Made by a program: the position numbers and the translations under genes
Assembly: GCA_002427015.1 (NCBI GenBank)
Contig: DIPE01000086.1
Coordinates: 36,782 to 52,028 of the forward strand
Source of the DNA: Firmicutes bacterium UBA5496
Lineage (GTDB): Bacteria > Bacillota > Proteinivoracia > UBA4975
Length of the DNA stretch: 15,247 nucleotides
Reading direction: 5' to 3'
Shown here: positions 15,219-15,247 of the stretch, piece by piece
Layout: the number at the start of each line of letters is the position of its first letter
Numbering within the stretch: the first letter of the stretch is position 1
Notes under the pieces: model-generated
Told to the model about the DNA's origin: nothing
What the model saw: only the letters and a program-made list of their open reading frames with translations
The model's database searches: none

Positions 15219-15247
15219 CGATTAAACCTCCTCGTATAATATGTTTT

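Overview
The window looks like a chromosomal segment of a low-to-mid GC Gram-positive anaerobe (Bacillota, probably Clostridia or Negativicutes; I cannot go deeper). The reasons are strong AGGAGG-type ribosome sites in front of almost every gene, TTG and GTG starts, sigma-A-like promoters, T-tailed hairpin terminators, a DUF348-G5-RlpA cell-wall protein typical of spore-forming Firmicutes, and C_GCAxxG_C_C redox proteins.

Left part (1-5372). On the minus strand lie the first 34 codons of an Asp/Glu/hydantoin racemase and, just upstream of it, the last 45 codons of an unrecognised gene. Back to back with these, on the plus strand, is a 5'-truncated ygeX (diaminopropionate ammonia-lyase). Both truncations fall at about position 270, as if one deletion or a bad assembly join removed the 5' halves and shared promoter region of two divergent operons. 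The plus-strand operon continues with ygeY (M20 hydrolase), ygeW (knotted-fold carbamoyltransferase), arcC (carbamate kinase) and a nitrilase-superfamily C-N hydrolase. The ygeX-ygeY-ygeW-arcC set is the core of the anaerobic purine (uric acid) catabolic cluster known from E. coli and gut anaerobes.

Middle part (5416-9233). A YheO/DauR-like PAS-HTH regulator is transcribed divergently from a dihydropyrimidinase/hydantoinase. A second hydantoinase paralogue faces it from the other side of a strong terminator and has its own near-consensus promoter. Together the genes suggest this scheme: hydantoinases open cyclic amides to ureido (N-carbamoyl) compounds, a racemase and hydrolases process them, YgeW moves the carbamoyl group to phosphate, and ArcC makes ATP from carbamoyl phosphate. 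This is an inference from family functions; the substrates cannot be read from the sequence.

Right part (9318-15247), all on the minus strand and probably unrelated to that pathway. It holds a secreted DUF348-G5-RlpA protein with its own promoter and terminator, a CoA-disulfide reductase/persulfide reductase with a C-terminal rhodanese domain, a GntP-family transporter, and a tandem pair of C_GCAxxG_C_C proteins. Several hairpins separate these units. No tRNA, rRNA, CRISPR array or insertion sequence was seen.
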